From contig JAJRTL010000011.1 in the NCBI GenBank assembly GCA_024278315.1, positions 1-50,206 of the forward strand: a stretch of 50,206 bases of DNA. The letters are read 5' to 3'. Below, in pieces: positions 8,446 to 16,453 of the stretch. The stretch comes from Planctomycetota bacterium (GTDB lineage: Bacteria > Planctomycetota > UBA1135 > GCA-002748355). How positions within the stretch are numbered: the stretch's first letter is position 1; every line of letters begins with the position of its first letter. The notes beneath the pieces were generated by a model that made no database searches, was not told the origin of the DNA, and saw nothing but the letters and a program-made list of their open reading frames with translations. Both the position numbers and the translations under genes were made by a program.

Positions 8446-8844
8446 TTGGAAATCGAGCTGACCGTTCGAAGTGGCAACATTCCCGACGCTGCAAAGGAAT
8501 ACGCACGAGACAAGCTGACGAGGGCCGCCAGGATCTTCGATAGGATCGGAAGCCTCCACATTCAGCTGGAGGAAGGTGCCGAGCGCAGCAAGGTCCACCT
8601 CGTTGCGCACCTGGATACCGGTGCGACCCTCGTCGCCGAGGAGGAGAGCCCCGAGCTTCGCTCGGCCATCGATCTCTGTTCGGACAAGTTCGATCGACAG
8701 GTCAGGAGGGCCAAGGAGCGCCTCATCGACCGAAATCGCAAGGCACCCTCCGGGGGCATCCATGGGGGAGCTCCCGGGAATCCGCCCCTGGAAAAAGAAC
8801 CCTCCTACGACGAGGTCATCCGGGAGCAACTCGAGCAGGACTGA
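8446..8844 (+). CDS. hpf: ribosome hibernation promoting factor (HPF/RaiA family)
   Basis: The start is a TTG at 8446 with AGGAG at 8434-8438, 7 bases upstream. The 132-residue product begins EIELTVRSGNIPDAAKEYAR and has the beta-alpha-beta-beta-beta-alpha pattern of the HPF/YfiA fold, with the HIQLEEG, KVHLVAHLDTGATLVAEEES and DRQVRRAKERLIDR segments. HPF binds the 30S decoding and tRNA sites and stabilises idle ribosomes. It is longer than short HPF (about 95 residues) but lacks the dimerising C-terminal domain of long HPF; the extra 35 residues (GGIHGGAPGN and a final acidic helix) are lineage-specific. The position between rpoN and ptsN is the classical one and supports the assignment. 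The frame continues upstream inside truA, but that part is only a shadow. Confidence 0.92.
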   Translation: MEIELTVRSGNIPDAAKEYARDKLTRAARIFDRIGSLHIQLEEGAERSKVHLVAHLDTGATLVAEEESPELRSAIDLCSDKFDRQVRRAKERLIDRNRKAPSGGIHGGAPGNPPLEKEPSYDEVIREQLEQD

Positions 8845-8845
8845 C

Positions 8846-8994
8846 CCGTCCAGCAGATTCCGCCCCGCCCCTCCCACGGGCCTGTCCGACCGAGATGGGC
8901 CCTGTGGGGAGAATCTCGTGGAGCACCCGCGGCGCGAGCTGGTTTTCGGGCCGCGGAGAGCTAGGCTGGCTGCGCCAAAACAGCTCGAGGACCA
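8846..8994 (+). other. intergenic region between hpf and ptsN with an imperfect hairpin
   Basis: CTCCCACGGGCC (from about 8870) can fold on GGGCCCTGTGGGGAG (from about 8897) with small bulges and no T tract. TAGGCT at about 8963 could be a -10 element for ptsN. No gene is seen. Confidence 0.25.
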
Positions 8995-9465
8995 ATGGAC
9001 TACGCGAAGATCTTCAAGGCGGATGGGGTGAACCCAGAAATACAGGCCACCGATGTGGAAGGGGTTCTGGATGAGCTGATCCACCTCCTGGGCGAGTCCC
9101 AGAGCCTCTCCAAGGGCATCGTCAAGGCCCTCAAGGAGAAGGTTCGCGAAAAGGTCGAGATGGGGGCCACGGGTGCGATCGGCCATGGTGTGGCCGTTCC
9201 CCACGTCAAGCTACCTGCGGTGAAGCAGACGATGGCAGTGTTTGGTCGGAGCAAGAGGCCCATCGAGTTCCAGGCAGGCGATGGGATCCCCGCCAATCTC
9301 TTCTTCTTGGTCGTGGGGCCCATGGATGCCCCGGAAGAGCATCTGGGCTTCATGCGTTGGATCGCGGGGATTTCCAGGAACAAGGACTTCCGGAGCTTCG
9401 CCACGGCCTGCAGCGGCAAGAAGGAGCTACAGGAGCTTCTGCTTGAGATGAACCCCAGTTCCTGA
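8995..9465 (+). CDS. ptsN: PTS EIIA-Ntr nitrogen regulatory protein
   Basis: This 156-residue protein is a EIIA-fru/Ntr domain. The phosphorylated His lies in GHGVAVPHVKL (about residue 71), inside the family motif with the preceding GATGAIG turn. A second conserved part, PIEFQAGDGIPANLFFLVVGP, matches the EIIA core, followed by HLGFMRWIAGISRNKDFR. EIIA-Ntr takes phosphate from HPr/NPr and regulates potassium transport, phosphate sensing and sigma-54-linked nitrogen control in other bacteria; here only the domain is evident. An HPr gene follows after 2 bases, so the two are co-translated. AGCTCGAGGACC before the ATG gives a modest ribosome-binding site. Confidence 0.94.
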   Translation: MDYAKIFKADGVNPEIQATDVEGVLDELIHLLGESQSLSKGIVKALKEKVREKVEMGATGAIGHGVAVPHVKLPAVKQTMAVFGRSKRPIEFQAGDGIPANLFFLVVGPMDAPEEHLGFMRWIAGISRNKDFRSFATACSGKKELQELLLEMNPSS

Positions 9466-9467
9466 CC

Positions 9468-9758
9468 GTGAGCGAGCCGTCCAACCCAGCCGAGAGCACG
9501 ATCGAGGTGGAGATCGTCAATATGCAGGGCATGCATGCGCGCCCGGCGCATCAGGTCGTCTTGCTGGCCAATGACTTCCCCTGCAAGATCCTCGTCAGGA
9601 AGGGAGATCTGGAAGTGGATGCCAAGTCCATCATGTCCCTCATGATGCTTGCTGCCGAAAAGGGCAGCCGACTGCAGATCCACGCGGAGGGGGAGAGGGC
9701 TCAGGAGGCCCTCGCGGCCCTCGATGAGCTTTTCGCCTCGGGCTTCGGCGAGGACTGA
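9468..9758 (+). CDS. ptsH: phosphocarrier protein HPr/NPr
   Basis: The 96-residue product carries the HPr active-site motif GMHARPAHQ, with the phosphorylated His at about residue 23 because of a 9-residue N-terminal extension. The regulatory Ser in DAKSIMSLMMLAA corresponds to Ser46, which HPr kinase phosphorylates in many phyla. The start is GTG, 2 bases after the ptsN stop, so translation is coupled. No enzyme I or HprK gene lies in the window; the partner that phosphorylates it must be elsewhere. Whether it serves sugar PTS or only nitrogen PTS cannot be told, but no EIIB or EIIC is nearby, which favours a regulatory role. Confidence 0.93.
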   Translation: MSEPSNPAESTIEVEIVNMQGMHARPAHQVVLLANDFPCKILVRKGDLEVDAKSIMSLMMLAAEKGSRLQIHAEGERAQEALAALDELFASGFGED

Positions 9759-9965
9759 GCGAGCTTTTTTACGATGCTTGGGCGCTTCTGCACTCGAGCA
9801 TCTCCCTGGCGTCTCCCTGCCATCGGCCCTTCCCCGCAGCTCGAGATTGCGGCTGGAGCCCGGATCTTGGCCCTAAAGAGCGCATCCTTGCAAGGCCGAT
9901 GAGGCATCGACGTGTACGGCAGAACTCACTGCCCACGACCAAGGAAGACAAGCCCAGGGTGAAAG

Positions 9966-10997
9966 ATGCTCAGAGGACGCAAGAGCGCAGTCGGTCTCGA
10001 CATCGGCGGATCCACGATCAAAGCCGTCGAAATCACGAGGGACAAGTTCGACTATATCATCACGGGATATGGGCAGATCGAGGTGCCCAACGAGTCCGCT
10101 CGGCCTGAGGCCATCCGTGAGCTGTTCAACGAGTGCCGCTTCAAGACCAAGAAGGTCGTGACAGCGGTCTCGGGGAAGTCGGTCATCGTGCGCTACATCA
10201 ACATGGTGCAGATGAACCAGGAGAATCTCAGCAATGCGATCCGGTTCGAGGCGGATAAATACATCCCCTTCGATATCGATGAGGTCCAGCTGGATTGCCA
10301 GAAGCTCATCGATGTCCCGAACCCCGAGGAGGGCAAGGACTCGGAGGAGATGAAGGTCCTGTTGGTGGCCGTGAAGAAGAGTCTGGTCGAGGATCAGGCC
10401 AAGCTACTTCATGAGATCGGCCTGCAGCCCGTGGCCATCGATGTGGACGTATTTGCCATCGGCAATGCCTACAGCCTCAACGAGAGCCTCTCTCCTGGAC
10501 TCGACGACGACAAGATCGTTGGACTCGTCGACATCGGTGCGAACAAGACCTGCATCAATATCCTGAAGGATGGTGTGAGCATGTTCGCGCGCGAGGTCTA
10601 CCTCGGTGGCAATGACTTCACGAATGCCATCACGCGTCGCCTTGGCGTGGATCTGTATCAGGCGGAGACCCTCAAGAAGGACCCGCAAGACAGGGAAGCC
10701 GAGGTGAAGGAAGCCCTCAACCCGGTCATCGAGGATCTGGGGAACGAGGTAAGCCTCTCCTTCGACTTCTTCGAGAACCAGTATGACGGGCACGTCAACA
10801 AGGTCTACCTCTCAGGCGGGTCCTCCATGATCCCGCATCTCGAGGAGGAGTTCGAAGTCCTGTTCGAGAAGAAGACGAGGGTCTGGAACCCGATCGAGGG
10901 TCTCAAGATCAAATCGGACAACGTGGATATCGATGCGCTGAACAACTCGGCGTTGCAACTTGCCGTCGGCGTCGGTCTCGCCGCCAGGGCCGTCTAG
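9966..10997 (+). CDS. pilM: type IV pilus assembly protein PilM
   Basis: This 343-residue protein is an actin-like ATPase of the PilM family. The phosphate-1 motif is SAVGLDIGGSTIKAVEI near the start, the second phosphate motif is VGLVDIGANKTCINIL at about 190, and the adenosine motif is KVYLSGGSSMIPHLEE near 285. Segments typical of PilM are RFEADKYIPFDIDEVQLDCQ and EIGLQPVAIDVDVFAIGNAY. PilM sits at the cytoplasmic face and binds the N-terminal INLLP tail of PilN. The start ATG is preceded by AGGGTGA. It heads a tight pilM-pilN-pilO/P operon (15 and 19 bases between genes). The 207 bases before it contain no gene; a TTTTTT run at 9763-9771 follows ptsH. Confidence 0.95.
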   Translation: MLRGRKSAVGLDIGGSTIKAVEITRDKFDYIITGYGQIEVPNESARPEAIRELFNECRFKTKKVVTAVSGKSVIVRYINMVQMNQENLSNAIRFEADKYIPFDIDEVQLDCQKLIDVPNPEEGKDSEEMKVLLVAVKKSLVEDQAKLLHEIGLQPVAIDVDVFAIGNAYSLNESLSPGLDDDKIVGLVDIGANKTCINILKDGVSMFAREVYLGGNDFTNAITRRLGVDLYQAETLKKDPQDREAEVKEALNPVIEDLGNEVSLSFDFFENQYDGHVNKVYLSGGSSMIPHLEEEFEVLFEKKTRVWNPIEGLKIKSDNVDIDALNNSALQLAVGVGLAARAV

Positions 10998-11012
10998 CAA
11001 GGAGACAGCACA

Positions 11013-11657
11013 ATGATCAACATCAACCTGCTTCCCCAGGAATACCGGCGCCGTGAAAGGACCTCCTTCAGGGTCTTCGGCACCATCATGGCATCGGTCA
11101 TCGCCGTTTGCTGCTCACTCGGATACTTCGGTCATGTCTACCTGAACGAGTTCAAGGCCGTCGAGGCCAAACGTATCCAGCAACAGGAAGTGCTCGATAG
11201 CCTGACTCCTCTTGCGGCATACGACGACGCCCTCGTGAAGGAGAAGGCCGAATACACGCGTCGCTCCCAGACGATCCAGGACATCGCCACCTCGCGTGTG
11301 CTCTGGACCAAGGTCTTGGACCAGTTCATCGACATCGTGAACAACAACGGTGACACCGCCAGGCATCTCGCCTGGTTCAAGAACATGAACTCCAAGGCGA
11401 GTGGTGGGCGGTTCGGTGGACCGAGCATGTCGCTCAATGCCATGCTGGCCTCCGATCAGTGGTCTCGCCAGGCCAACTTCCTGGATGACATCCGGGGTCA
11501 TCAGGAATTCGTGCAGGACATTCCCTACGACGGCGTGACCTTCCCAGGTGGTCGTGTGGTCAAGACTCCTGGCAAAACACCCCCCAAATCCATCGAGTTC
11601 CGGCTTGACCTCCAAATGAGGTCTTCCAAGGACTGGGTCGTGAACGAGAAAAGATAG
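11013..11657 (+). CDS. pilN: type IV pilus assembly protein PilN
   Basis: The 214-residue protein starts MININLLPQEYRRRER, the INLLP motif by which PilN docks into PilM. A single membrane helix (about residues 23-44, including IMASVIAVCCSLGYFG) and a periplasmic coiled coil (FKAVEAKRIQQQEVLD) follow, then a ferredoxin-like periplasmic domain. That domain is larger than usual: about residues 115-185 carry a Gly/Ser-rich stretch (KASGGRFGGPSMSLN) not typical of proteobacterial PilN. AAGGAG lies 9 bases before the ATG. It forms the inner-membrane alignment complex with PilM and the PilO-P protein encoded 19 bases downstream. Confidence 0.9.
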   Translation: MININLLPQEYRRRERTSFRVFGTIMASVIAVCCSLGYFGHVYLNEFKAVEAKRIQQQEVLDSLTPLAAYDDALVKEKAEYTRRSQTIQDIATSRVLWTKVLDQFIDIVNNNGDTARHLAWFKNMNSKASGGRFGGPSMSLNAMLASDQWSRQANFLDDIRGHQEFVQDIPYDGVTFPGGRVVKTPGKTPPKSIEFRLDLQMRSSKDWVVNEKR

Positions 11658-11676
11658 GGTCCGAGGGAGAACAACC

Positions 11677-13074
11677 ATGGCACAGATGAGCGAAAAGCAG
11701 ATCATGCTCTCGATCGCGCTCAGCGGTCTCGTCCTGTCAGGCGCCTCTTTCGGGGGCGTCTACTGGACACAGGGCAAGATCGCCGAAGAACAATCCGCGA
11801 TCGAAGGCATCGACGGCAAGATCAAGCAGGCGAAGGCGAAGAAGGTTCGCATTCCTCAGGATGAGAAGGACGTCATCATCCTCCGTGAGAACGTGGGCGA
11901 ATACGTCAAGATCCTTCCGGACAGTGGCGACCTGTCTAACTACGCGAGGCGAGTCAACAGCTTAGTGAATCGTTCTGGAGTCAATCTGACCCAGTACATC
12001 AAACAGAACGTCACGGGCAAGAGCCAAGGAGCCTTCGGGCGCTACTCCTACTCCTTGACTTTCGAAGCGACGCTCTGGCAGTTCATGAAGTTCATGAACC
12101 TCTTCGAGTCGCACAAGCGATTCGTGGCCGTCAAGAGCTTCAGTCTGACCGCAGGCTCGGTCGACCCGGACAATCCCTTCGAGGCTGTCCGTCACCAGAT
12201 CTCGATGGTCATCGAGACCTATGTCTACAACCAGGCTGCGGGCGGAAAGAAGCCCGTCACGATCGGTGCCTACAACAGCAAGAGAGACATCCTGCGTGAG
12301 GAGATCTATCTAGCTCGCAAGAACATCAAGGTCTTGAAGTACACCTTCACCGGCGAGAAGCATCGTCGGGACATCTTCATCGATCCTCGTTTCGAAGAGG
12401 GAGCCGATGGGGCGTCCGTAGAAAATCCACGGGAGGTCCAGCGGCGGATCGAAGAACTCGGCAACGAGATCTCGGCGCTCCTGAATCGGTATGAGAAGGC
12501 CAAGAATGAAGAGATCATGATCGAGCGCTATGCGGAGTTCAGCGAGATCAAGAAGGTCTATTCCAAGCTTCGTGCCAAGGCCGAGGAGCTCAAGGAGCTG
12601 CAGACCCTGGACCGCCACAGTCTGATCTACAACAACAAGATCGTCTTGCCACTCGAGAACCTGGCCGCGGCTCTGGACAAGAATCGCGACTCGGCGGATA
12701 GCTGGACGCTGACACAGCTCCAGGGCAACCTGGAGAAGATGCAGGACATGCTCGTGGATGGCGACTTGATCAGCGCCAAGACCCTGTACGAGACCATGCG
12801 AGATGCTGGGCTCGAGTTCAAGGACGAGCGAGGCAAGGTCGCGGAGATCATGGAGGTTCTCTACGAGAAGGCTCTCGCGGCCCTAGAGTTCAAGAGCCTG
12901 ACCCTGGAGATGCGAGGAGTCATCCTGCTCCCCAAGGGAATCTCCATCGCGATCATCAACGGCAAGACCTATCAGGAAGGGGATGCGATCAACAACGATC
13001 TCTACCTCAAGGAAGTCCAGAGGGAATACGTGGTCTTCCTCTACAAGGGAGTGGAGATCGCCAAGCGCCGATAG
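11677..13074 (+). CDS. pilO: type IV pilus alignment protein, PilO fused to a PilP-like domain
   Basis: This protein has 465 residues, about twice the usual 200-210 of PilO. The N-terminal part has a membrane helix (about 10-28), a coiled coil (31-56) and a PilO-type periplasmic domain (about 65-185, with LSNYARRVNSLVNRSGVNL and YSLTFEATLWQFMKFMNLFE). A stretch with KHRRDIFIDPR at 228-238 resembles the RRDPF signature of the lipoprotein PilP. A long helical region (about 255-400) follows. The final 60 residues (RGVILLPKGISIAIINGKTY, then VVFLYKGVEIAKRR) have the small beta fold of PilP/GspC that contacts the secretin. No separate pilP gene is present between here and pilQ, so I read this as a PilO-PilP fusion. 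GAGGGAG precedes the ATG. Confidence 0.8.
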   Translation: MAQMSEKQIMLSIALSGLVLSGASFGGVYWTQGKIAEEQSAIEGIDGKIKQAKAKKVRIPQDEKDVIILRENVGEYVKILPDSGDLSNYARRVNSLVNRSGVNLTQYIKQNVTGKSQGAFGRYSYSLTFEATLWQFMKFMNLFESHKRFVAVKSFSLTAGSVDPDNPFEAVRHQISMVIETYVYNQAAGGKKPVTIGAYNSKRDILREEIYLARKNIKVLKYTFTGEKHRRDIFIDPRFEEGADGASVENPREVQRRIEELGNEISALLNRYEKAKNEEIMIERYAEFSEIKKVYSKLRAKAEELKELQTLDRHSLIYNNKIVLPLENLAAALDKNRDSADSWTLTQLQGNLEKMQDMLVDGDLISAKTLYETMRDAGLEFKDERGKVAEIMEVLYEKALAALEFKSLTLEMRGVILLPKGISIAIINGKTYQEGDAINNDLYLKEVQREYVVFLYKGVEIAKRR

Positions 13075-13125
13075 CGCGCTCTCGAGCTAGAGGGGCTCGT
13101 TGCCGCAGGTCACGTGACCGATGAG

Positions 13126-13164
13126 AGAAGCCCACTCCAGCCTTTCGTGCTGGGGTGGGCTTCT
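13126..13164 (+). terminator. terminator of the pilM-pilN-pilO/P operon
   Basis: A 16-bp stem (AGAAGCCCACTCCAGC with GCTGGGGTGGGCTTCT, one G-U pair) closes a 7-base loop, 51 bases after the last stop codon. Only TTCTTC follows, so the T tract is weak, but the stem is very stable. Confidence 0.75.
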
Positions 13165-13192
13165 TCGCGTACTCCCCCGACCCGAGTAGATG

Positions 13193-13269
13193 GGGTCAGA
13201 CCCTTTTTCTCCGGGCGTATCGCCCGGTCAAGCGTGCCTGACCCAGATGCGTCCAGGGCACGCTTGACC
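13193..13269. repeat. cluster of three palindromes, REP/MITE-like remnant
   Basis: Three palindromes lie in 77 bases: GGGTC-A-GACCC (13193-13203), CCGGGCG-TAT-CGCCCGG (13211-13227), and a 13-bp perfect stem GGTCAAGCGTGCC with GGCACGCTTGACC (13226-13238 and 13257-13269, 18-base loop). The TGGGGTCAGACCC word followed by TTTTT is typical of repeats associated with REP-type tyrosine transposases in many bacteria (from memory). No transposase gene is nearby. Confidence 0.55.
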
Positions 13270-14079
13270 GAGGAGGCCTGAGGATCACCACGAAGATTGA
13301 GAAGGAAGGGAAGGAGTGTGAGCGGGTGTTGGATCCACTTTCTCCTCGGGCCGATGGAAACGTGTGTCCATCCCTGGATGGGTTCGCAGGACGCCCGTTT
13401 CAGACCTTCGTGTCCTCCCCGTTCTTCGTGGTAGAAAAAGGACTCGTGTTCTGCTTTGGTTCCACAAGGCCTCGACATTCCTGGGGTTGAGCAGTAGAGA
13501 ACACAGGAAGAGGGGAGGGGGAACCACGAAGAGTGAAGGCCACGAAGGAAGGAGGAGAGTCCGATGCGTTGACCCTCGTCAAACGCTGGTGCGGGCTCCA
13601 GGGCTTGCATCTGGGGCGGAACAACGGGGATCGCTTCGCCTGCCGTCTTCCTGCCTTCCGCGCGTGGCACCTACGGCCTGCAAACAGGTGTGGCGGCTGA
13701 GGGGAGCCGTGAGGGAACGAAGTCAGGAATGAACGACTGGAGGGCCGTTGCGGAGGGGGGAGTACTCAAGAACCTCCCATGTGGGTCCTATCTGCGCGCG
13801 ACCCTGTTCCTGGATAGATTGCTACCCGATCCAGTAGAAAAGGACAGGGGGTGCCGGTCGGGCTCAAAGCCTCGCCGTGCAAGGGCTGCGTGCGGGTCGA
13901 GGGACCATGACAAGAGGAATCGAGCGATTTTGGGTCAAGTCGAATCGCGATCGGAGTCGATTTACAACCCTGAACGATCTCCAGCGGAGCCCCCCAGTCG
14001 TGCCCGTTGATCCTCTCCCGAGGATTGGACAGAGATCTTGGCACATAAGAACCCCGATACCCTCAGGAGAGTGGACAAG

Positions 14080-15900
14080 ATGCCGCCTCTCAGATCCCGA
14101 CTTTCCCTCTGGAAGACCCTGGCCTTCAGCTTTATGGCCTTCGCTTGCGCTCAGACCATTACCGCCCAGACCCAGGGTCAGAATGGCAATGAGGTGGGTG
14201 ACCCCAAAGCCATCATGAAGGATGTCGACCTGCGCGATCGTCCCCTCAAGGACGTCGTCGAGGTCATCCGTCAGAAGACGGGTGTGAACATCATCATCGA
14301 TGATGACATCGACGAGCGGGTGACTCTCAAGCTCAAGAATGTGCACTGGCGCGACCTGCTCGAAGAAGCCGCCGACAAGGCTGGTTGCGTCGTGGTCCAG
14401 AAGGGGCGCAACATCATCAAGGTCGAGAAGCCCGCGCGCGTGGACTTTGCCTTCGATCGCGCCGATATCACCAAGGTGATCGATGCCATCTCCAAGATCT
14501 CGGGGGCCAACATCATCACGGCTCCCGAAGTCCAGGGGACCATCACGCTGCGATTGCGCAACGTGCCGTGGAGGGATGCCCTGGATCAGATCGTCAAGAC
14601 GCTTGGCTTCACCGTCGTCGAAGAGGACCGGGAGATCCTGCGCGTCGTCTCGCCTGCTAGCCTCATCGACCAGCTCGAGACGCGCGAGATCCAGCTGAGT
14701 TACGTGCGTCCTCCATCGGCCTTCGTTCCGAAGCTGACCTCGCAGTACGTGACTGGCAAGATCTATCGCAAGATCGGAGACCCAGCATTGAACTTCACCT
14801 TGCTGAAGGCGCTGCGCGAACTCAAGTCCGAGGCTGGATCCGTCCAGTACATCGACAAGCAGAACGTGTTGTTCCTGAAGGACACCAAGCCCGTCTTGGA
14901 TGCCATGGAGCGCATGGTGCACGCGATCGACCAGGAGCCTCGCCAGGTGTTCGTGGATGTGAAGTTCGTCACAACCCGGAACAGCGATCTCCTCGAGGTC
15001 GGTGTCAACATTGGTGATACCGGTTGGAAGGTCTCGCAATCCCTGGGCCAGATCCCGACCCGTCTGCCTTTCGAGATGGGGGGCGGTTGGCAGGATGGCG
15101 TGATCGCCTACCTCGATCCGAACAACCGGGGACCCTTCGGGGATGAGACGCTCAACCCAGGCACGACCATCATTCCGGCTACGGTCTTCGGAGCACTGGA
15201 CTTCCAGGGCATGCAGGCAGCTCTCCAGCTCCTGGCGAAGGATGAATCGGCCGAGATCGCCCAGGCGCCCAAGATCATTGCCCTGGATCACCAGGAGTCG
15301 ACCATTTTCGTGGGTGAGACCGTGCGCTACGCACAGGCCCGCTCCGAGCAGGGTCAGGCGGGTGGCCTGCAGTTGGTTGTCGAAGAAGCACCGGGATCCC
15401 CGGTCAGCACCGGATTCCAGCTCATGATCATCCCGCACGTCATTCCGGGCACGGACAAGGTGCAGCTCATGGTCATCCCCGAGAGCAACTCCCTGTCCGG
15501 CACCAGCGATTCGCCGCTGGCGCCTCCGGGCTTCGATGTCTTCACCGTGGGCTCGGGCTCGGGTGCTGGCTCCATTGCTCTGCCCCGTATCGCCTCGGCC
15601 ACCATCGCCACGAGCATGCTCTTGCTCTCGGGGCAGACGGCCGTCATCGGTGGGCTCACGACCGACACCAACACCAAGCAGACCACCAAGGTGCCGCTGC
15701 TGGGAGACATCCCCATCCTGGGTTGGCTCTTCAAGTTCCAGAGCAGCTCGAACTCGCGGAGCAGCCTCATTGTCTTCATTACTCCGGAGATCATCCGTAG
15801 TCCCGAGGAGACCGACGCCATGATCCGGAGCGTCCTCGACACCCGACGCAAGACGATGCAAAAGGAGTTCCAGGAGATCTTCGGCGAGAGCAACAAGTAG
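14080..15900 (+). CDS. pilQ: type IV pilus secretin PilQ (GspD superfamily)
   Basis: The ATG at 14080 is chosen because AGGAG lies 10 bases before it and a signal peptide follows (cleavage near TITAQ, residue 30); an upstream TTG at 14038 would bury the signal. The product has 606 residues. Two STN/N-type domains lie at about 45-115 and 120-190, each with a PLKDVVEVI or DITKVIDAI helix and an NVxWRD turn. The secretin barrel domain begins near residue 370 (VFGALDFQGMQAALQLLAKD) and contains VPLLGDIPILGWLFK and LIVFITPEIIRSPEE. It forms the outer-membrane pore for the pilus. There is no AMIN domain, unlike proteobacterial PilQ. It is separated from pilM-N-O by about 1 kb and followed by its own terminator. 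Confidence 0.93.
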   Translation: MPPLRSRLSLWKTLAFSFMAFACAQTITAQTQGQNGNEVGDPKAIMKDVDLRDRPLKDVVEVIRQKTGVNIIIDDDIDERVTLKLKNVHWRDLLEEAADKAGCVVVQKGRNIIKVEKPARVDFAFDRADITKVIDAISKISGANIITAPEVQGTITLRLRNVPWRDALDQIVKTLGFTVVEEDREILRVVSPASLIDQLETREIQLSYVRPPSAFVPKLTSQYVTGKIYRKIGDPALNFTLLKALRELKSEAGSVQYIDKQNVLFLKDTKPVLDAMERMVHAIDQEPRQVFVDVKFVTTRNSDLLEVGVNIGDTGWKVSQSLGQIPTRLPFEMGGGWQDGVIAYLDPNNRGPFGDETLNPGTTIIPATVFGALDFQGMQAALQLLAKDESAEIAQAPKIIALDHQESTIFVGETVRYAQARSEQGQAGGLQLVVEEAPGSPVSTGFQLMIIPHVIPGTDKVQLMVIPESNSLSGTSDSPLAPPGFDVFTVGSGSGAGSIALPRIASATIATSMLLLSGQTAVIGGLTTDTNTKQTTKVPLLGDIPILGWLFKFQSSSNSRSSLIVFITPEIIRSPEETDAMIRSVLDTRRKTMQKEFQEIFGESNK

Positions 15901-16453
15901 AACTACCTGCTACGCGCGGTCTTCGGACCGATGGGGGAGCCCCGGCCGCGATCGCGGGCCCGGGGCTTCTTGCTTTTCCTGGGGCAGGCCATGGGATAGA
16001 GTGCCAGCGACGCTATCTGATCCGAAGCTATGGCGTGGCCGGAGCTTCGGAGTCATCAGCCCGGAATATCCAGGACCGGATCTCCATCCTCCGAAATCAG
16101 GATGGGGCAGGGTCCTATGAACGAGACAAGCGTGTCAAAACGCACCAAGCCAAGGTCCATGAGGAGCGCCTCGTCGCCTTCTCTCCATCGCCCCCGGCCA
16201 GCTCCTGCTGGCTTCCAGGTCGCTTGCTTTGCGATCCCGGGTGAGCGGTCGACCATGGATGGCATGATCCAGGAATATCCGCACGGGGAGCGTCTCCGTG
16301 CTCGGCATCGCTCCTCTTCTCGGCCTTGTACCGCAGGGCAGCCTCCGCGAGGAATCGGGGAAGAGAGACGTTCTCAGCTCCAGGATCCGTCAGCCAATCG
16401 TGAGAGATGCGCGTGGCGTCCCGACATGGGCCCCAGAAACAAGGGGCATTTCC
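15901..16453. other. region without genes between pilQ and the RNase E/G gene
   Basis: The region holds the pilQ terminator (15938-15970) and then about 480 bases without a supported gene. Part of it is probably the long 5' leader of the RNase E/G message; in Escherichia coli such a leader mediates autoregulation, but no matching structure can be recognised here. Small open frames at 16030-16488 overlap the RNase start and look like noise. Confidence 0.5.
15938..15970 (+). terminator. terminator of pilQ
   Basis: A very GC-rich hairpin: AGCCCCGG pairs with CCGGGGCT and an inner CCGCG pairs with CGCGG. It is followed by TCTTGCTTTTCC, a modest T-rich tail, 38 bases after the stop. Confidence 0.7.

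Larger units (their letters stand above)
13075..14079. other. 1 kb region without genes between pilO-pilP and pilQ
   Basis: No supported coding sequence lies here. It begins with the 12-bp palindrome GGTCACGTGACC (13108-13119), then the operon terminator, then a block of three palindromes (13193-13269). Scattered CCACGAAG-type words in both orientations lie between about 13290 and 13555. The rest (13560-14079) shows no conserved gene; the pilQ ribosome-binding site AGGAG is at about 14065. Open frames on both strands lack ribosome-binding sites and recognisable protein patterns. Confidence 0.6.

Noticed and set aside
8940-8962. sigma-54 promoter GG-N10-GC before ptsN
   Set aside because: Only the two invariant dinucleotides fit; the -24 and -12 hexamers do not, so chance is likely.
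13110-13670. 186-codon open frame on the minus strand in the pilO-pilQ gap
   Set aside because: It runs through the terminator and the palindrome cluster, and no family pattern is visible.
14038-14058. sigma-54 promoter TGGCACATAAGAACCC before pilQ
   Set aside because: The -24 box TGGCAC is perfect, but the -12 position reads CC in place of GC and no TTGC is present.
13864-15861. 665-codon open frame antisense to pilQ
   Set aside because: It covers the secretin gene, has no export signal or family motif, and its His/Asp/Leu-rich composition is typical of antisense frames in GC-rich DNA.
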